Part shown: piece after piece, positions 44,565 through 53,113 of the stretch
Layout: each line of letters opens with the position of its first letter
Numbering within the stretch: the stretch's first letter is position 1
Assembly (NCBI RefSeq): GCF_029714405.1
Contig: NZ_CP121650.1
Location: 2,175,001 to 2,239,000 of the forward strand
Reading direction: 5' to 3'
Source of the DNA: Bradyrhizobium sp. CB82
GTDB taxonomy: Bacteria; Pseudomonadota; Alphaproteobacteria; Rhizobiales; Xanthobacteraceae
Length of the DNA: 64,000 bases
The notes under the pieces: generated by a model
Database searches by the model: none
The model's input: only the letters and a program-made list of their open reading frames with translations
Told to the model about the DNA's origin: nothing
Made by a program: the position numbers and the translations under genes

Positions 44565-45509
44565 ATGAGGATTTGCTTTATCGGAGCGGGAGCCTTGGGC
44601 TCGACCATTGGCGGCACGCTGGCGCGCGGCGGTGCCGACGTTTGGTTGATCGATCCGTTTCAGGCTCATGTCGACGCGATCAATGCCGGTGGTCTGCGGA
44701 TGCTCGAAGGTGGCGCCGTGTCCGTCGTGAAGGTCTCTGCCTGCACCTCCGCGGACCAGGTCGGCAATGTGGCGGACCTCGTCATCGTTCTCGTCAAATC
44801 CTACCACACGCGGGATGCGATCCGGGCGGCCGCGCCGATCATCGGGCCGCAGACGGTCGTGATGTCGCTGCAAAACGGCCTTGGCCACGAAGACATCCTT
44901 TCCGAGGAAGTTGGTCGTAACAGGGTCATGGCAGGCAAGACTTATGTTGGCGGCGTGCTGCTCGGACCCGGTCATGTTCGCTCCGGAGTGGTCGGCAAGG
45001 AAACCATCATCGGCGAGCTCGATGGACGCTTGACCGAACGCGCACAGCGGATTTCCGAGACGTTCAATCGTGCCGGCATTCTCACACTGCTCAGCGACAA
45101 CATCATGGGCACGATGTGGGACAAGCTCTTCATCAACGTCGCCGGCGGCGGAATCACCGCCGTGACCGGGCTGACTTACGGCGGTCTCTATTCGCTGCCG
45201 ATCCTGGAAGATTGCGCGCTGGCCGCAATCTCAGAGGGCATCGCGGTGGCGCAAGCTGCCGGCGTCAAGATCTCGATTGCCGATCCGCGCCTTGCCTGGA
45301 CGATGGCGTCTGCCGGACTGCCGCCCGAGTTCAAGACGTCGATGTTGCAGAGCTTGCAGTCCGGCAATCTGACCGAGGTCGACTACATTCACGGCTCGGT
45401 CGTGCGTTGGGGCGCCAAGCTCAACGTGCCGACCCCCGTCAATTCGACCCTCGTCGCGCTGGTCAAAGGGCTTGAGTACGCCCGCAGCGATTATCCGGGA
45501 AAGGCCTGA
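44565..45509 (+). CDS. Ketopantoate reductase-family oxidoreductase (PanE/ApbA-like)
   Basis: The protein has 314 residues, with NADP-binding FIGAGALGSTIGGTLARGG, the active-site VMSLQNGLGHEDIL (Asn), and the catalytic Lys in GTMWDKLFINVAGGG. It should reduce a branched 2-oxoacid with NADPH. It is the first gene of the LysR-linked operon with CoA-transferase and MaoC genes, so a catabolic 2-oxoacid or hydroxyacid step is more likely than pantothenate synthesis. Confidence 0.85.
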   Translation: MRICFIGAGALGSTIGGTLARGGADVWLIDPFQAHVDAINAGGLRMLEGGAVSVVKVSACTSADQVGNVADLVIVLVKSYHTRDAIRAAAPIIGPQTVVMSLQNGLGHEDILSEEVGRNRVMAGKTYVGGVLLGPGHVRSGVVGKETIIGELDGRLTERAQRISETFNRAGILTLLSDNIMGTMWDKLFINVAGGGITAVTGLTYGGLYSLPILEDCALAAISEGIAVAQAAGVKISIADPRLAWTMASAGLPPEFKTSMLQSLQSGNLTEVDYIHGSVVRWGAKLNVPTPVNSTLVALVKGLEYARSDYPGKA

Positions 45510-45513
45510 GGCG

Positions 45514-45900
45514 ATGACGCTCCCCCGCGCCTATATCGAACACGTCGCGATCCGCGTGCCGGACGTCGATCGTCACGTCGGCTTCTTTCGTGAGGTGCTC
45601 GGTCTTGCCATTCGCGACGAGCAGCCCGCCGATGGCGCGCGCCCGCGGCAGGTATGGGTGCTCGGGAGCGTGCAACTCATCGAGGATCCGAACTTCGTCG
45701 GACCGGAGGGGCGCCTCGCCCATCTCGGCATCATGGTCGACGATTACGAAGGTGTGCTTGCCCGCGCCGCCGCCTGGGGCGCCAAGGCGTTACCCGCGGG
45801 GCCAAACTGGCTTGAGCTGCCGGGCGGGCTGAACGTCGAGATCTTGCAAGCCAGTGCGGGCGCCGTGGAAGCGGCGCTGGCGATCAATCCACGGGCCTAA
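45514..45900 (+). CDS. VOC/glyoxalase-family protein
   Basis: A 128-residue paired beta-alpha-beta protein: IEHVAIRVPDVDRHVGFFREVLGLAIRDE in the first half, GRLAHLGIMVDDYEGVLARAAAWGAKAL in the second. Metal-ligand candidates are the His of IEHVA and the His of AHLGI. ATG 45514 lies 4 nt after the reductase stop. It may be an epimerase, lyase or dioxygenase-like enzyme. Confidence 0.82.
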   Translation: MTLPRAYIEHVAIRVPDVDRHVGFFREVLGLAIRDEQPADGARPRQVWVLGSVQLIEDPNFVGPEGRLAHLGIMVDDYEGVLARAAAWGAKALPAGPNWLELPGGLNVEILQASAGAVEAALAINPRA

Positions 45901-45912
45901 GGAACACGCGAT

Positions 45913-46383
45913 ATGACCGATGAGCGCTACTGGGACGATGCCAAGGTCGGCGACGAATGCGTCACCCCCGCGGTGACGGTCACCGAAGCAATGGTGAATG
46001 CCTATGCCGAACTGACGGGTGATTTCACGCCTGTTCATGTCGACGAGGAGTACGCCAAGACCACACCCTTCGGCACGCGCGTCGCGCACGGGCTGTTTGG
46101 CCTGTCGCTGGCCGACGGTTTGAAGACGCGTGCCGACTACCGCTTCCTTCCGGGAATGTCGCTGGGCTGGACGTGGGATTTCAAGCTGCCGATCAAGCTC
46201 GGCGATACCGTGCACGTCAAGTTTCGCGTTGGTTCAATGCGCGCCACGAAGCGCGAAGGGTGGGGCATCGTGGTGCTGCCTTCGGAGCTGATCAATCAGC
46301 GCGGCGAAGTGGTGCAGCTCGGCGAGCACCGGCTGATGATTCCGATGCGCCCGAAGACCAACGCCGCAGGAGAGCAGGCATGA
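45913..46383 (+). CDS. MaoC-like hot-dog dehydratase
   Basis: A 156-residue hot-dog protein with the hydratase-2 motif (TGDFTPVHVDEEYAKTTPFGTRVAHG), whose Asp and His are the expected catalytic pair. It probably hydrates or dehydrates an enoyl-CoA. The stop overlaps the CaiB/BaiF start by four bases (ATGA). Confidence 0.88.
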   Translation: MTDERYWDDAKVGDECVTPAVTVTEAMVNAYAELTGDFTPVHVDEEYAKTTPFGTRVAHGLFGLSLADGLKTRADYRFLPGMSLGWTWDFKLPIKLGDTVHVKFRVGSMRATKREGWGIVVLPSELINQRGEVVQLGEHRLMIPMRPKTNAAGEQA

Positions 46384-47621
46384 CCACGCAAGATCTGCCG
46401 CTCCAGGATCTGCCGCTCAAAGGCATTCGCGTCATTGACTACAGCCATTTTCTCGCAGGGCCGTTCATGGGCCGTTGCCTCGCCGCGATGGGCGCAGAGG
46501 TCATCAAGGTGGAGCGCCCGAAGGCGGGCGATGCGGGCCGCGCCCATGGCTATTTCAAGGACGGACAATCCGGCTACTTCCTGCAGCAGAACATGGGCAA
46601 GCAGGGATTGTGCATCGACCTGCGCGATACGCGCGGTCTTGACATGATGATGAAGCTGGCCGACACAGCCGATGTTTTCATCGAGAACTATCGGCCCGGC
46701 GCACTTGAACGCCTCGGGCTCGGTTACAAGGCGCTGTCGGCGCGGAATCCCGGGCTGATCTACTGTTCGGTTTCCGCCTATGGCCACACCGGTCCCTATG
46801 CCGACCGTCCGGGCTTCGGCCTGATCGCAGAGGCGATGTCGGGCGCTCTGGCGCAACTGGGCAATCCCGGTGAAGCGCCGCCGCTGCTGCGAATGCCATT
46901 GGCCGATATGTACACCGGCATTCACGGCGTGGCTGCCATCAATGCCGCGCTGGTCGGCCGCGCGTCGTCCGGGCGCGGCCAGCACATCGATCTGGCGCTG
47001 TACGACTGCATGGTCTCGATGCACGATTATGCGGTGCAGCGCTACTTCCTCTCCGGCGGGACCGACCTGCCGAAGCAGACTGGAAGCGGACAGCCAGACT
47101 CGACCGTCTACGGCGTCTTTCCGGCAAAGGACGGCAATCTTGTCATCGCGGCGCAAGTCGATGATGCGTGGCGACGATTGGCGAGCCTGATCGGGGGAGA
47201 CACGTTGGCATCCGACGAACGCTTCACCACGCCTGCTGCGCGCAACGCCCATTATGCTGAAGCGATGGAGATTGTGCGCACCTGGACGCTGTCGCAACCA
47301 TCTCGGGACGCCTGTCTTGCGGCACTCGACGAAGCAGGTGTGCCGTCGGCTCCGGTGCAGACAATCGAAGAGGTCGTGAAGGATCCGCAGATCCACGCGC
47401 GCGGCATGCTGGTTGAGCAGGAGCATCCGGTCCTCGGCAAGGTCACTTTGCCGAACCTGCCGTTCCGCTTCTCCGATTGCGACGCCACGGTGCGTACTCC
47501 GGCGCCGCTGCTCGGTCAGGACAATCGCCGTATTGCTGCTTCGCTGGGACTCTCGGCCGAGCTCGTCGAGACAATGGTGCGCGAAGGCGTGCTCTACAAC
47601 GAAGTCGCAGTGCAGGAGTGA
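46380..47621 (+). CDS. CaiB/BaiF family III CoA-transferase
   Basis: The protein has 413 residues. The N-terminus is IRVIDYSHFLAGPFMGRCLAAMGAEVIKVERP, followed by NKGKQG-like and FIENYRPGALERLGLGY blocks, and the probable catalytic Asp in PLADMYTGIHGV. It transfers CoA between carboxylic acids. With the adjacent MaoC dehydratase it suggests activation and hydration of an unsaturated or hydroxy acid. Confidence 0.9.
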   Translation: MTTQDLPLQDLPLKGIRVIDYSHFLAGPFMGRCLAAMGAEVIKVERPKAGDAGRAHGYFKDGQSGYFLQQNMGKQGLCIDLRDTRGLDMMMKLADTADVFIENYRPGALERLGLGYKALSARNPGLIYCSVSAYGHTGPYADRPGFGLIAEAMSGALAQLGNPGEAPPLLRMPLADMYTGIHGVAAINAALVGRASSGRGQHIDLALYDCMVSMHDYAVQRYFLSGGTDLPKQTGSGQPDSTVYGVFPAKDGNLVIAAQVDDAWRRLASLIGGDTLASDERFTTPAARNAHYAEAMEIVRTWTLSQPSRDACLAALDEAGVPSAPVQTIEEVVKDPQIHARGMLVEQEHPVLGKVTLPNLPFRFSDCDATVRTPAPLLGQDNRRIAASLGLSAELVETMVREGVLYNEVAVQE

Positions 47622-47624
47622 GCG

Positions 47625-48452
47625 ATGAGCGACCGTTATGCGGTGATCGGCAATCCGATCGGCTTCAGCAAATCACCTCTCATCCATGGCACTTTCGCCA
47701 GAATGACGGGGCAGGACCTTGTCTATGAGGCGATTGAGGGACCCGTCAATGGCTTCAGCGAACGGGTTGATCAATTCCGGACGGAGGGCGCCAAGGGGCT
47801 GAACATCACTGCCCCGTTCAAGCTCGATGCCTTCGCCTACGCAAACGAGCTTTCAGAGAGCGCCGACCGAGCCGGCGCCGTAAACTGCCTGAAGTTCGAC
47901 GGCGATCGGATCATTGGCGAGAATTTCGACGGGATCGGCCTTGTGCGGGACATCACGGTCAATCTCGGCGTCAAAATGGCCGGCCGCCGCGTCCTGATGC
48001 TCGGTGCTGGAGGAGCGGCGCGTGGCGCGCTGCTGCCGTTCCTGCGCCAGGAGCCGTCCGAGTTGGTTCTCGTCAATCTTACCTTATCGAAGGCTGTGGC
48101 ATTGGCCGAAAAGTTTGCCGGTTGTGGTCCCCTGATCGTCAGCGGCTATGCTGAACTGGCCGATCTTGCCGAGGGCTATGACGTCGTGGTCAACGCGACA
48201 TCGGCCAGCCTGCGAGGTGAGATGCCGCCGCTTCCAGGCAACGTCTTCCGTGGTGCGGAGTTGGCGTACGAACTTGCCTACGGCAAGGGATTGACTCCCT
48301 TTCTGCAAGCGGCCCGCGCCGAAGGCGTAGCCAAGCTCGCCGACGGCGTCGGCATGCTGGTCGAGCAGGCGGCCGAAGCTTTTGCCTGGTGGCGCGGCGT
48401 TCGACCGAGCACGGCTCAGGTCATCGCCGATTTGACTGTCCCTTTGAGCTGA
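47625..48452 (+). CDS. aroE: Shikimate/quinate dehydrogenase
   Basis: The protein has 275 residues. The substrate site shows IGNPIGFSKSPLIHGTFA and NITAPFKLDAFAYA (catalytic Lys), then NFDGIGLVRDI. The cofactor motif is LMLGAGGAARG. Its location in a catabolic operon next to type II dehydroquinase suggests quinate/shikimate use rather than aromatic biosynthesis. A truncated second AroE follows directly. Confidence 0.9.
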   Translation: MSDRYAVIGNPIGFSKSPLIHGTFARMTGQDLVYEAIEGPVNGFSERVDQFRTEGAKGLNITAPFKLDAFAYANELSESADRAGAVNCLKFDGDRIIGENFDGIGLVRDITVNLGVKMAGRRVLMLGAGGAARGALLPFLRQEPSELVLVNLTLSKAVALAEKFAGCGPLIVSGYAELADLAEGYDVVVNATSASLRGEMPPLPGNVFRGAELAYELAYGKGLTPFLQAARAEGVAKLADGVGMLVEQAAEAFAWWRGVRPSTAQVIADLTVPLS

Positions 48453-48467
48453 CGGGCGACGCCGACC

Positions 48468-49158
48468 ATGCATCCGAAGTCCAGCTCTCTCGTCGGCCTT
48501 ATCGGGAGCGGCATCGCGGCGTCCCGCACTCCGCCCATGCGCGAAGCGGCAGCCGACGCCGCCGGCATCCGCTATCTCTACAAGAAGATCGATCTGGCAG
48601 AGTTGAAGCTCGGCGTGGAGGCATTGCTCGCGGCAGCAAGGCATATGGGCTTTGACGGGTTGAACGTCACCCATCCCTGCAAGCAGGCGATCCTTCCCCT
48701 ATTGGACGAGCTCTCGCCTGGCGCGGATCGCGCCTATCCGCGCGCGCCGCATGAGAAGACCGAGGCGGAAGCGACCGCGCGAAAATATCTCGAGCGGGTC
48801 CGCATCAGTGACCAGGCTGAGAAGTATCCGGCTCAGCTTTCGGGCGGTCAGCAGCAGCGCGTCGCGATCGCGCGCGCTCTGCATGCAGCCCAAGGTGATG
48901 CTGTTTGACGAACCGACCTCGGCTCTCGATCCCGAAATGATCAAGGAGGTGCTCGATACGATGATAGGCCTCGCCAACGAAGGCATGACCATGATTTGCG
49001 TCACCCACGAGATGGGTTTTGCTCGCCAGCTTGCTGAACAGGTCATCTTCATGGCTGAAGGGCAGATCATCGAAGAAGGCGCTCCCGACGCTTTCTTCCG
49101 CAATCCACAGCACGCCCACACCAAGCAGTTCCTTGGCGAGATCCTCGCCCATCACTGA
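48468..49158 (+). pseudogene. Chimeric pseudogene: AroE N-terminus fused to amino-acid ABC ATPase C-terminus
   Basis: Codons from 48468 to about 48725 match the N-terminal ~85 residues of a shikimate/quinate dehydrogenase (GLIGSGIAASRTPPMREA, GFDGLNVTHPCKQAILPLLDEL). From about 48755 the same frame continues as an amino-acid transporter ATPase (KYPAQLSGGQQQRVAIARAL). A two-base loss near 48889 then shifts the frame, after which PKVMLFDEPTSALDPEM and [17 protein letters not shown] continue to 49158. Walker A is missing. A deletion fused two genes and the product cannot be functional. Confidence 0.85.
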
Positions 49159-49171
49159 ACGGAGTTCTTCG

Positions 49172-49621
49172 ATGAGTCGTCTTGTCTACGTCCTCAACGG
49201 GCCAAATCTCAATTTGCTCGGCAAGCGCCAGCCCCACATCTATGGCCACGAGACGCTCTCGGATGTGGAGCGAGATTGCCGGGCGCTGGCCGGGGAGCTC
49301 GGCCTGGAGATTCGCTTTCACCAGTCGAACAGGGAATACGAGCTGATTGACTGGATCCACGAGGCGCGCGAGACGGCCGCCGGTATCGTAATGAATCCCG
49401 CCGCTTTCACCCATACGTCGGTCGCCATCCTGGATGCCTTGAACACGTTCGAGGGGACAGTGATCGAGGTGCATATTTCCAACATGCACAAGCGCGAGGA
49501 ATTCCGCCACCACTCGTTTGTCTCCAAACGAGCTGATGGGGTCATCTCAGGCTTCGGCACCCAGTGTTATCTGCTCGGCTTGCGTCGTGTGGCCAAGCTC
49601 CTTGATGAGAAGAAGGGATAG
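49172..49621 (+). CDS. aroQ: Type II 3-dehydroquinate dehydratase
   Basis: The product is 149 residues. The N-terminal [18 protein letters not shown] carries the catalytic Tyr. Further blocks are [35 protein letters not shown] and [18 protein letters not shown] (catalytic His). It interconverts 3-dehydroquinate and 3-dehydroshikimate. ATG 49172 follows the ATPase fragment by 13 nt. A second, divergent aroQ lies at 52664-53104, also next to an ATPase fragment. Confidence 0.93.
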   Translation: MSRLVYVLNGPNLNLLGKRQPHIYGHETLSDVERDCRALAGELGLEIRFHQSNREYELIDWIHEARETAAGIVMNPAAFTHTSVAILDALNTFEGTVIEVHISNMHKREEFRHHSFVSKRADGVISGFGTQCYLLGLRRVAKLLDEKKG

Positions 49622-49627
49622 CATTGT

Positions 49628-50653
49628 ATGAGTTCACCAGTCCGCCTGTCGGTGATGGGAGCGGGTCTCATCGGCAAGCGACACATCGAACATATTCTCT
49701 CGCGGCCGGAGGCGGCACTGTCGTCGATCGTCGATCCGGAGCCGGCGGCCCGAGAGTTGGCGGTTTCCCTGAAGGTGGACTGGTTTCCGTCCTTCCAGGA
49801 CTTGCTCTCCGGAAGTCGGCCAGACGGGGTGGTTGTCGCCACCCCCAATCAGATGCACGTGGCCAACGGCATGGATTGTATCGCAGCTGGCATCCCGGCG
49901 CTCATCGAGAAGCCGCTAGCGGATGACGTCGTCGCTGCACAGGCCGTGGTCGAAGCCTCCGAGCGGGCTGGCGTGCCGCTGCTCACCGGCCATCATCGCC
50001 GCCACAATCCGATGATCCAACGCGCCAAGGCGGAGATCGACAGCGGCCGGCTGGGCCCGATCGTGTCGGTACATGGCATGTTCTGGCTGATCAAGCCGGA
50101 CGACTATTTCGATGTGGCCTGGCGCCGCGAAAAAGGGGCGGAGCCTGTTTTCCTGAATCTCATCCACGATGTCGACCTGCTGCGGTACCTGTGTGGGGAT
50201 ATCGTCGCGGTGCAAGCCGCTCAATCCAATCGGCTGCGTGGAAATGCGGTCGAAGAGACCGCGGTGATCATCCTGCACTTCGCCTCCGGCGCCCTGGGAA
50301 CGGTCAATGTCTTCGACACCATCCAGTCGCCCTGGAGTTGGGAATTCACGGCTGGTGAGAACCCAGCCTACAGTCATACGCAGGAGACCTGTTACCAGAT
50401 CGGCGGCACAAGAGCATCGCTGGCCTTTCCGCAACTCGATCTATGGCATCACCCCAGTTGGTGGGCGCCGATCGAGCGCGAGCGGCTGAGCTACGAGAAG
50501 GAAGACCCGCTTGGTCTGCAGATCGCCAATTTCTGTGCGGTTATCCGCGGCACGGCCGAGCCTGTGGTGAGCGGGCGCGAAGGGCTGAAAACCGTTCGAG
50601 TGATCGATGCGATCAAGCGCGCCGCGGAAACCGGAGATCTCGTGTCGGTTTGA
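49628..50653 (+). CDS. Gfo/Idh/MocA-family oxidoreductase
   Basis: A 341-residue NAD(P)-dependent enzyme. The Rossmann motif is MGAGLIGKRHIEHI and the family Glu-Lys-Pro is in PALIEKPLADD. The C-terminal domain has LNLIHDVDLLRYLCGDIVAV with the catalytic His region. It lies 6 nt after aroQ. Relatives oxidise inositols, sugars and cyclic polyols; quinate-like substrates would suit the neighbours, but this is inferred. Confidence 0.87.
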   Translation: MSSPVRLSVMGAGLIGKRHIEHILSRPEAALSSIVDPEPAARELAVSLKVDWFPSFQDLLSGSRPDGVVVATPNQMHVANGMDCIAAGIPALIEKPLADDVVAAQAVVEASERAGVPLLTGHHRRHNPMIQRAKAEIDSGRLGPIVSVHGMFWLIKPDDYFDVAWRREKGAEPVFLNLIHDVDLLRYLCGDIVAVQAAQSNRLRGNAVEETAVIILHFASGALGTVNVFDTIQSPWSWEFTAGENPAYSHTQETCYQIGGTRASLAFPQLDLWHHPSWWAPIERERLSYEKEDPLGLQIANFCAVIRGTAEPVVSGREGLKTVRVIDAIKRAAETGDLVSV

Positions 50654-50745
50654 TACCAGCACAGGCATCAACACTGGGGTGTCGAGGACATAGCGTCAGA
50701 AACGACGACGTTGCGTGGTCAGCCGAAACGACCGGATTAAGGTTG
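50654..50745. other. Short gap after the oxidoreductase
   Basis: No gene or clear terminator seen between the oxidoreductase stop and the AraC relic. Confidence 0.4.
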
Positions 50746-51030
50746 TCAGCAAGCGCGCCAACCAGGGACCCATGGACTTCCCGTCGTTCGCTGCGTGTCT
50801 TCGGCCAAAAAATTCTGGCGAACAGATTTTGGAGAAGATCCAAACCAACGGTGACATGCCCTTGTAAACGCCGACGTGTCGTTGAACTGGAGGCGTTCGG
50901 CGACGTGCGATAGAGAGAGGGTGGTTTGACGTAAATAATCCGAGGTCAGGCCGCGGCGAATATCGTCCAGTATGGCATCGAAGCAGGTGTTTTCGGCTCG
51001 CAGACGCATAGCGAAACGCGCCACCACCAA
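50746..51030 (-). pseudogene. Relic of an AraC-family regulator C-terminus
   Basis: About 45 residues (DYLRQTTLSLSHVAERLQF and NDTSAFTRACHRWFGSSPKSVRQ) match the DNA-binding end of AraC-type regulators. The ligand domain is missing and the frame starts only ~40 residues earlier. This is a truncated relic. Confidence 0.7.
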
Positions 51031-51049
51031 GCTGGGTAGTCACTCTTAT

Positions 51050-51400
51050 TCAGCATCCGACCAGCAAGACCTTCGAACCGGGATTACATCCCCTTGTTGA
51101 TCCTGGATTGTAGATGAGTCCAGATGGCTCAGCCATTTCCCATTCCCCTACTTGAGCAGATATGCGCCGGCCACTCAGCCTCATGCAAATCCTTCTCATC
51201 TCTCCCTCCCCGCTTCCTTCATCGCCTGCATCACCGGCGAGAGCAGGTACTGTCCCGAACGAAAAGCCCGCGCTATTACCCTTGTAGTAGTTGCCTAGCT
51301 CTCCGGTGCTGGAGGCAACGGGAAGCGAGACCAGATTGCCTTTCGCACCTTCAGAGCCAGTCAAAATTGCGAGAGCCTGAACTCCGTTAACCGACGCCAT
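51050..51400 (-). CDS. Hypothetical protein, possible fusion of two short coupled ORFs
   Basis: A 116-residue frame starting one base after the stop of the secreted protein gene (TAA-C-ATG), so probably co-translated with it. I do not recognise it. Residues 1-60 are small and glycine/serine-rich. At about residues 59-69 the frame passes through the third copy of a local repeat (GDEGSGEGE), which in the other two copies marks a stop/start junction. An internal ATG at 51199 follows that repeat. The protein may be a read-through of two former ORFs. Confidence 0.45.
   Translation of the reverse strand: MASVNGVQALAILTGSEGAKGNLVSLPVASSTGELGNYYKGNSAGFSFGTVPALAGDAGDEGSGEGEMRRICMRLSGRRISAQVGEWEMAEPSGLIYNPGSTRGCNPGSKVLLVGC
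51197..51226 (-). repeat. Local repeat, copy 3
   Basis: On the minus strand this reads GGCGATGAAGGAAGC, then GGGGAGGGAGAGATG. It is almost identical to copies at 52398-52426 and 52568-52594 and includes a strong ribosome-binding purine run directly before an ATG. Confidence 0.75.
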
Positions 51401-51401
51401 G

Positions 51402-52400
51402 TTATTTGCATCCCTTGTCTTCTGTCAGCCTGGCCATCAAGGCCGCCAACTGTTGATTGAGAAAAACAGACTCAAAGAACGACAGCATCTTGCGCTTGCC
51501 TTTCTCTGAGATTTTCGACTTGTAGCTGTTTTTCTGGAGAACATTTTCCAGGCCGGCGCGCATCTCCGCATCGAAAGCTTTTCGACTGATCAGAATATGG
51601 CGCGAAAAAGAATCAGTGCCTCGGACACACTGGAAATCGAGACCCGGCTTAAAGAGAAAGCCCGTTTGGTAGTCTTTCGACTCGACGAACAACAAGGCTG
51701 AATTGATGGATAGAAATGCAAGCTCGCTTGAAGTGATGCTTGAATTTGTGAGATGTCGCTCTCCCCACGCATCACAAGTTGAGAGAATTCCGTCGATCGT
51801 TCTCTGGTATTGTGGAATGACGTAGTTGACTATCCCGCCGTTAGCCGCAACGGACAACAAAGCATAGTCTCGGTCGCCAATCGTGTACCACGATATCGGA
51901 AAGAGGCACCCTCCGACAGAATCCGCCGTGGACGGGCCAGGCACACTTGGGCTTTCGCCACCGTTCAATTGCTTATTTGAACGAGCATAAGCTCGTATAT
52001 CATTTTCTATTTGCGCGAATCTTTTCTCATCGAGCTCTTCTCGTTTGAACGCGCCCTCCGGATCTAGACGATAGAGGTATCTTTTGAATTCGCAACCTTG
52101 TGGATCCCCGTAGGGCCCCTTCTGGACATAGTAACGAGAAGTAACGTAAGCGAATTCGGGAGCTTGCCCCGTCTGTGACGGTACATACCCAAATCGGCTG
52201 CGCGGAAGGGGATTCTTGTCGGAAGAACGTCCTGCTTCGCCGCAAAGCTGCGCTAAGTCGAACTCATTGAGACCGCCCGTCGCAACTTTTGGAGAGCCCT
52301 CCTGGGCGCAAACGAAAGATGCCCCTCTTCCAAAAGCAACAAAAAAAATTGTGACCCACGCGACTAGGTACGCCGCGATTGTGGATGAACCAGACTTCAT
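51402..52400 (-). CDS. Unknown secreted protein
   Basis: The protein has 332 residues. It starts with a Sec-type signal (MKSGSS, hydrophobic stretch to about residue 27, likely cut after SFVCAQ). The mature part is Ser/Tyr-rich with several cysteines (LCGE, GCEF, GGCLF, TCDAW, FQCV) that could form disulfides, and ends in a basic, helical C-terminus. I recognise no family. GC looks lower than in flanking genes, hinting at recent acquisition. Its ATG overlaps the stop of the small gene upstream (ATGA), and the ribosome site lies within repeat copy 2. Confidence 0.65.
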   Translation of the reverse strand: MKSGSSTIAAYLVAWVTIFFVAFGRGASFVCAQEGSPKVATGGLNEFDLAQLCGEAGRSSDKNPLPRSRFGYVPSQTGQAPEFAYVTSRYYVQKGPYGDPQGCEFKRYLYRLDPEGAFKREELDEKRFAQIENDIRAYARSNKQLNGGESPSVPGPSTADSVGGCLFPISWYTIGDRDYALLSVAANGGIVNYVIPQYQRTIDGILSTCDAWGERHLTNSSITSSELAFLSINSALLFVESKDYQTGFLFKPGLDFQCVRGTDSFSRHILISRKAFDAEMRAGLENVLQKNSYKSKISEKGKRKMLSFFESVFLNQQLAALMARLTEDKGCK

Positions 52401-52564
52401 CTCTCCCTCCCGCTTCCTTCATCGCCCTCTGTGATTAGGGGGACGGTCATGACCAGCGCGCGCAAGTTTGCGACCAGCGTTGCGCGCTTGTTCCTGGCCT
52501 TTGCGCGAGCCTGTGCCTCGCCATTGGCGCCTGCCGGCTCAGCGTTGTCCAAGCGGTAGCTCAT
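52397..52564 (-). CDS. Small hypothetical protein coupled to the secreted protein gene
   Basis: A 55-residue frame (MSYRLDNAEPAGANGEAQAR..., then a basic RNKRATLVANLRALV helix) ends in EGDEGSGRER with a TGA that overlaps the start of the secreted protein gene. Its own ATG overlaps the stop of a still smaller frame upstream. I recognise no family. Coupling at both ends and the repeated ribosome site argue that it is translated. Confidence 0.5.
   Translation of the reverse strand: MSYRLDNAEPAGANGEAQARAKARNKRATLVANLRALVMTVPLITEGDEGSGRER
52398..52426 (-). repeat. Local repeat, copy 2
   Basis: On the minus strand: GGCGATGAAGGAAGC then GGGAGGGAGAGATG, one G shorter than copy 3. The terminal ATG is the start of the secreted protein gene and the overlapping TGA ends the 55-residue ORF. 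Confidence 0.75.
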
Positions 52565-52623
52565 CTTATCTCTACCTCCCCGCTTCCTTCACCGTGTGAC
52601 GACGAGTACCTCGCCAGCCTCAT
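52561..52623 (-). CDS. Possible 20-residue leader ORF
   Basis: ATG at 52623 opens a frame ending in HGEGSGEVEIR, with TGA at 52563-52561 overlapping the next ATG (ATGA). It lies just after aroQ on the same strand. It contains repeat copy 1. It may serve mainly to couple translation. Confidence 0.3.
   Translation of the reverse strand: MRLARYSSSHGEGSGEVEIR
52568..52594 (-). repeat. Local repeat, copy 1
   Basis: On the minus strand: CGGTGAAGGAAGCGGGGAGG then TAGAGAT, matching copies 2 and 3 with two or three changes. It again precedes an ATG (52564) by a few bases. Confidence 0.7.
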
Positions 52624-52663
52624 CGCAGCTTGAAATCCTTCACCCGATTCCACTCGCCATCGG

Positions 52664-53104
52664 TCAAGCCGGGGCCAAGAATCGACCCATGGCATCGATG
52701 GCTAGCTCGTATCCGTTCGCGCCAAAGCCAATCAGGATCCCGGTCACGGTGCGTGAGATCAGGGAGTTGTGGTAGGTGCTCTCGCGCGCATGAACGTTCG
52801 TGATATGCAGCTCGATCTTGGGACCGTCGAAGGTCTTCAGCGCGTCCAACAGCGCGATCGAGGTGAAGGTGTAGGCGGCCGGATTGACGATGATACCTGC
52901 GGCCTCTTGGCGCGCCTGATGTACGCTCTCAACCAGTTCGCCCTCGAAATTGGTCTGACGGAAGTCGATCTCGTAGCCAAGCGGCTTGGCGCGGGCGATG
53001 CAACGTTCGCGAATTTCGGCGAGCGTGGTTCGCCCGTAGATCTCGGGCTCGCGCTGGCCCAGGAGGTTGAGGTTAGATCCGTTCAGAATGAAGATTTTCT
53101 TCAT
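52664..53104 (-). CDS. aroQ: Type II 3-dehydroquinate dehydratase, second copy
   Basis: The product is 146 residues. It has FILNGSNLNLLGQREPEIYG with the catalytic Tyr, RQTNFEGELVESVHQA, GIIVNPAAYTFTSIALLDAL and ELHITNVHARESTYHNSLIS (catalytic His). It is only moderately similar to the copy at 49172, so it is an old paralogue and not a recent duplication. It begins 9 nt after the permease/ATPase fusion gene and is in the same unit. Confidence 0.92.
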   Translation of the reverse strand: MKKIFILNGSNLNLLGQREPEIYGRTTLAEIRERCIARAKPLGYEIDFRQTNFEGELVESVHQARQEAAGIIVNPAAYTFTSIALLDALKTFDGPKIELHITNVHARESTYHNSLISRTVTGILIGFGANGYELAIDAMGRFLAPA

Positions 53105-53113
53105 GTTTTTTCC

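Noticed and set aside
46173..46379. Longer N-terminus for the CaiB/BaiF protein
   Set aside because: It overlaps the MaoC gene in another frame; ATGA coupling supports the start at 46380.
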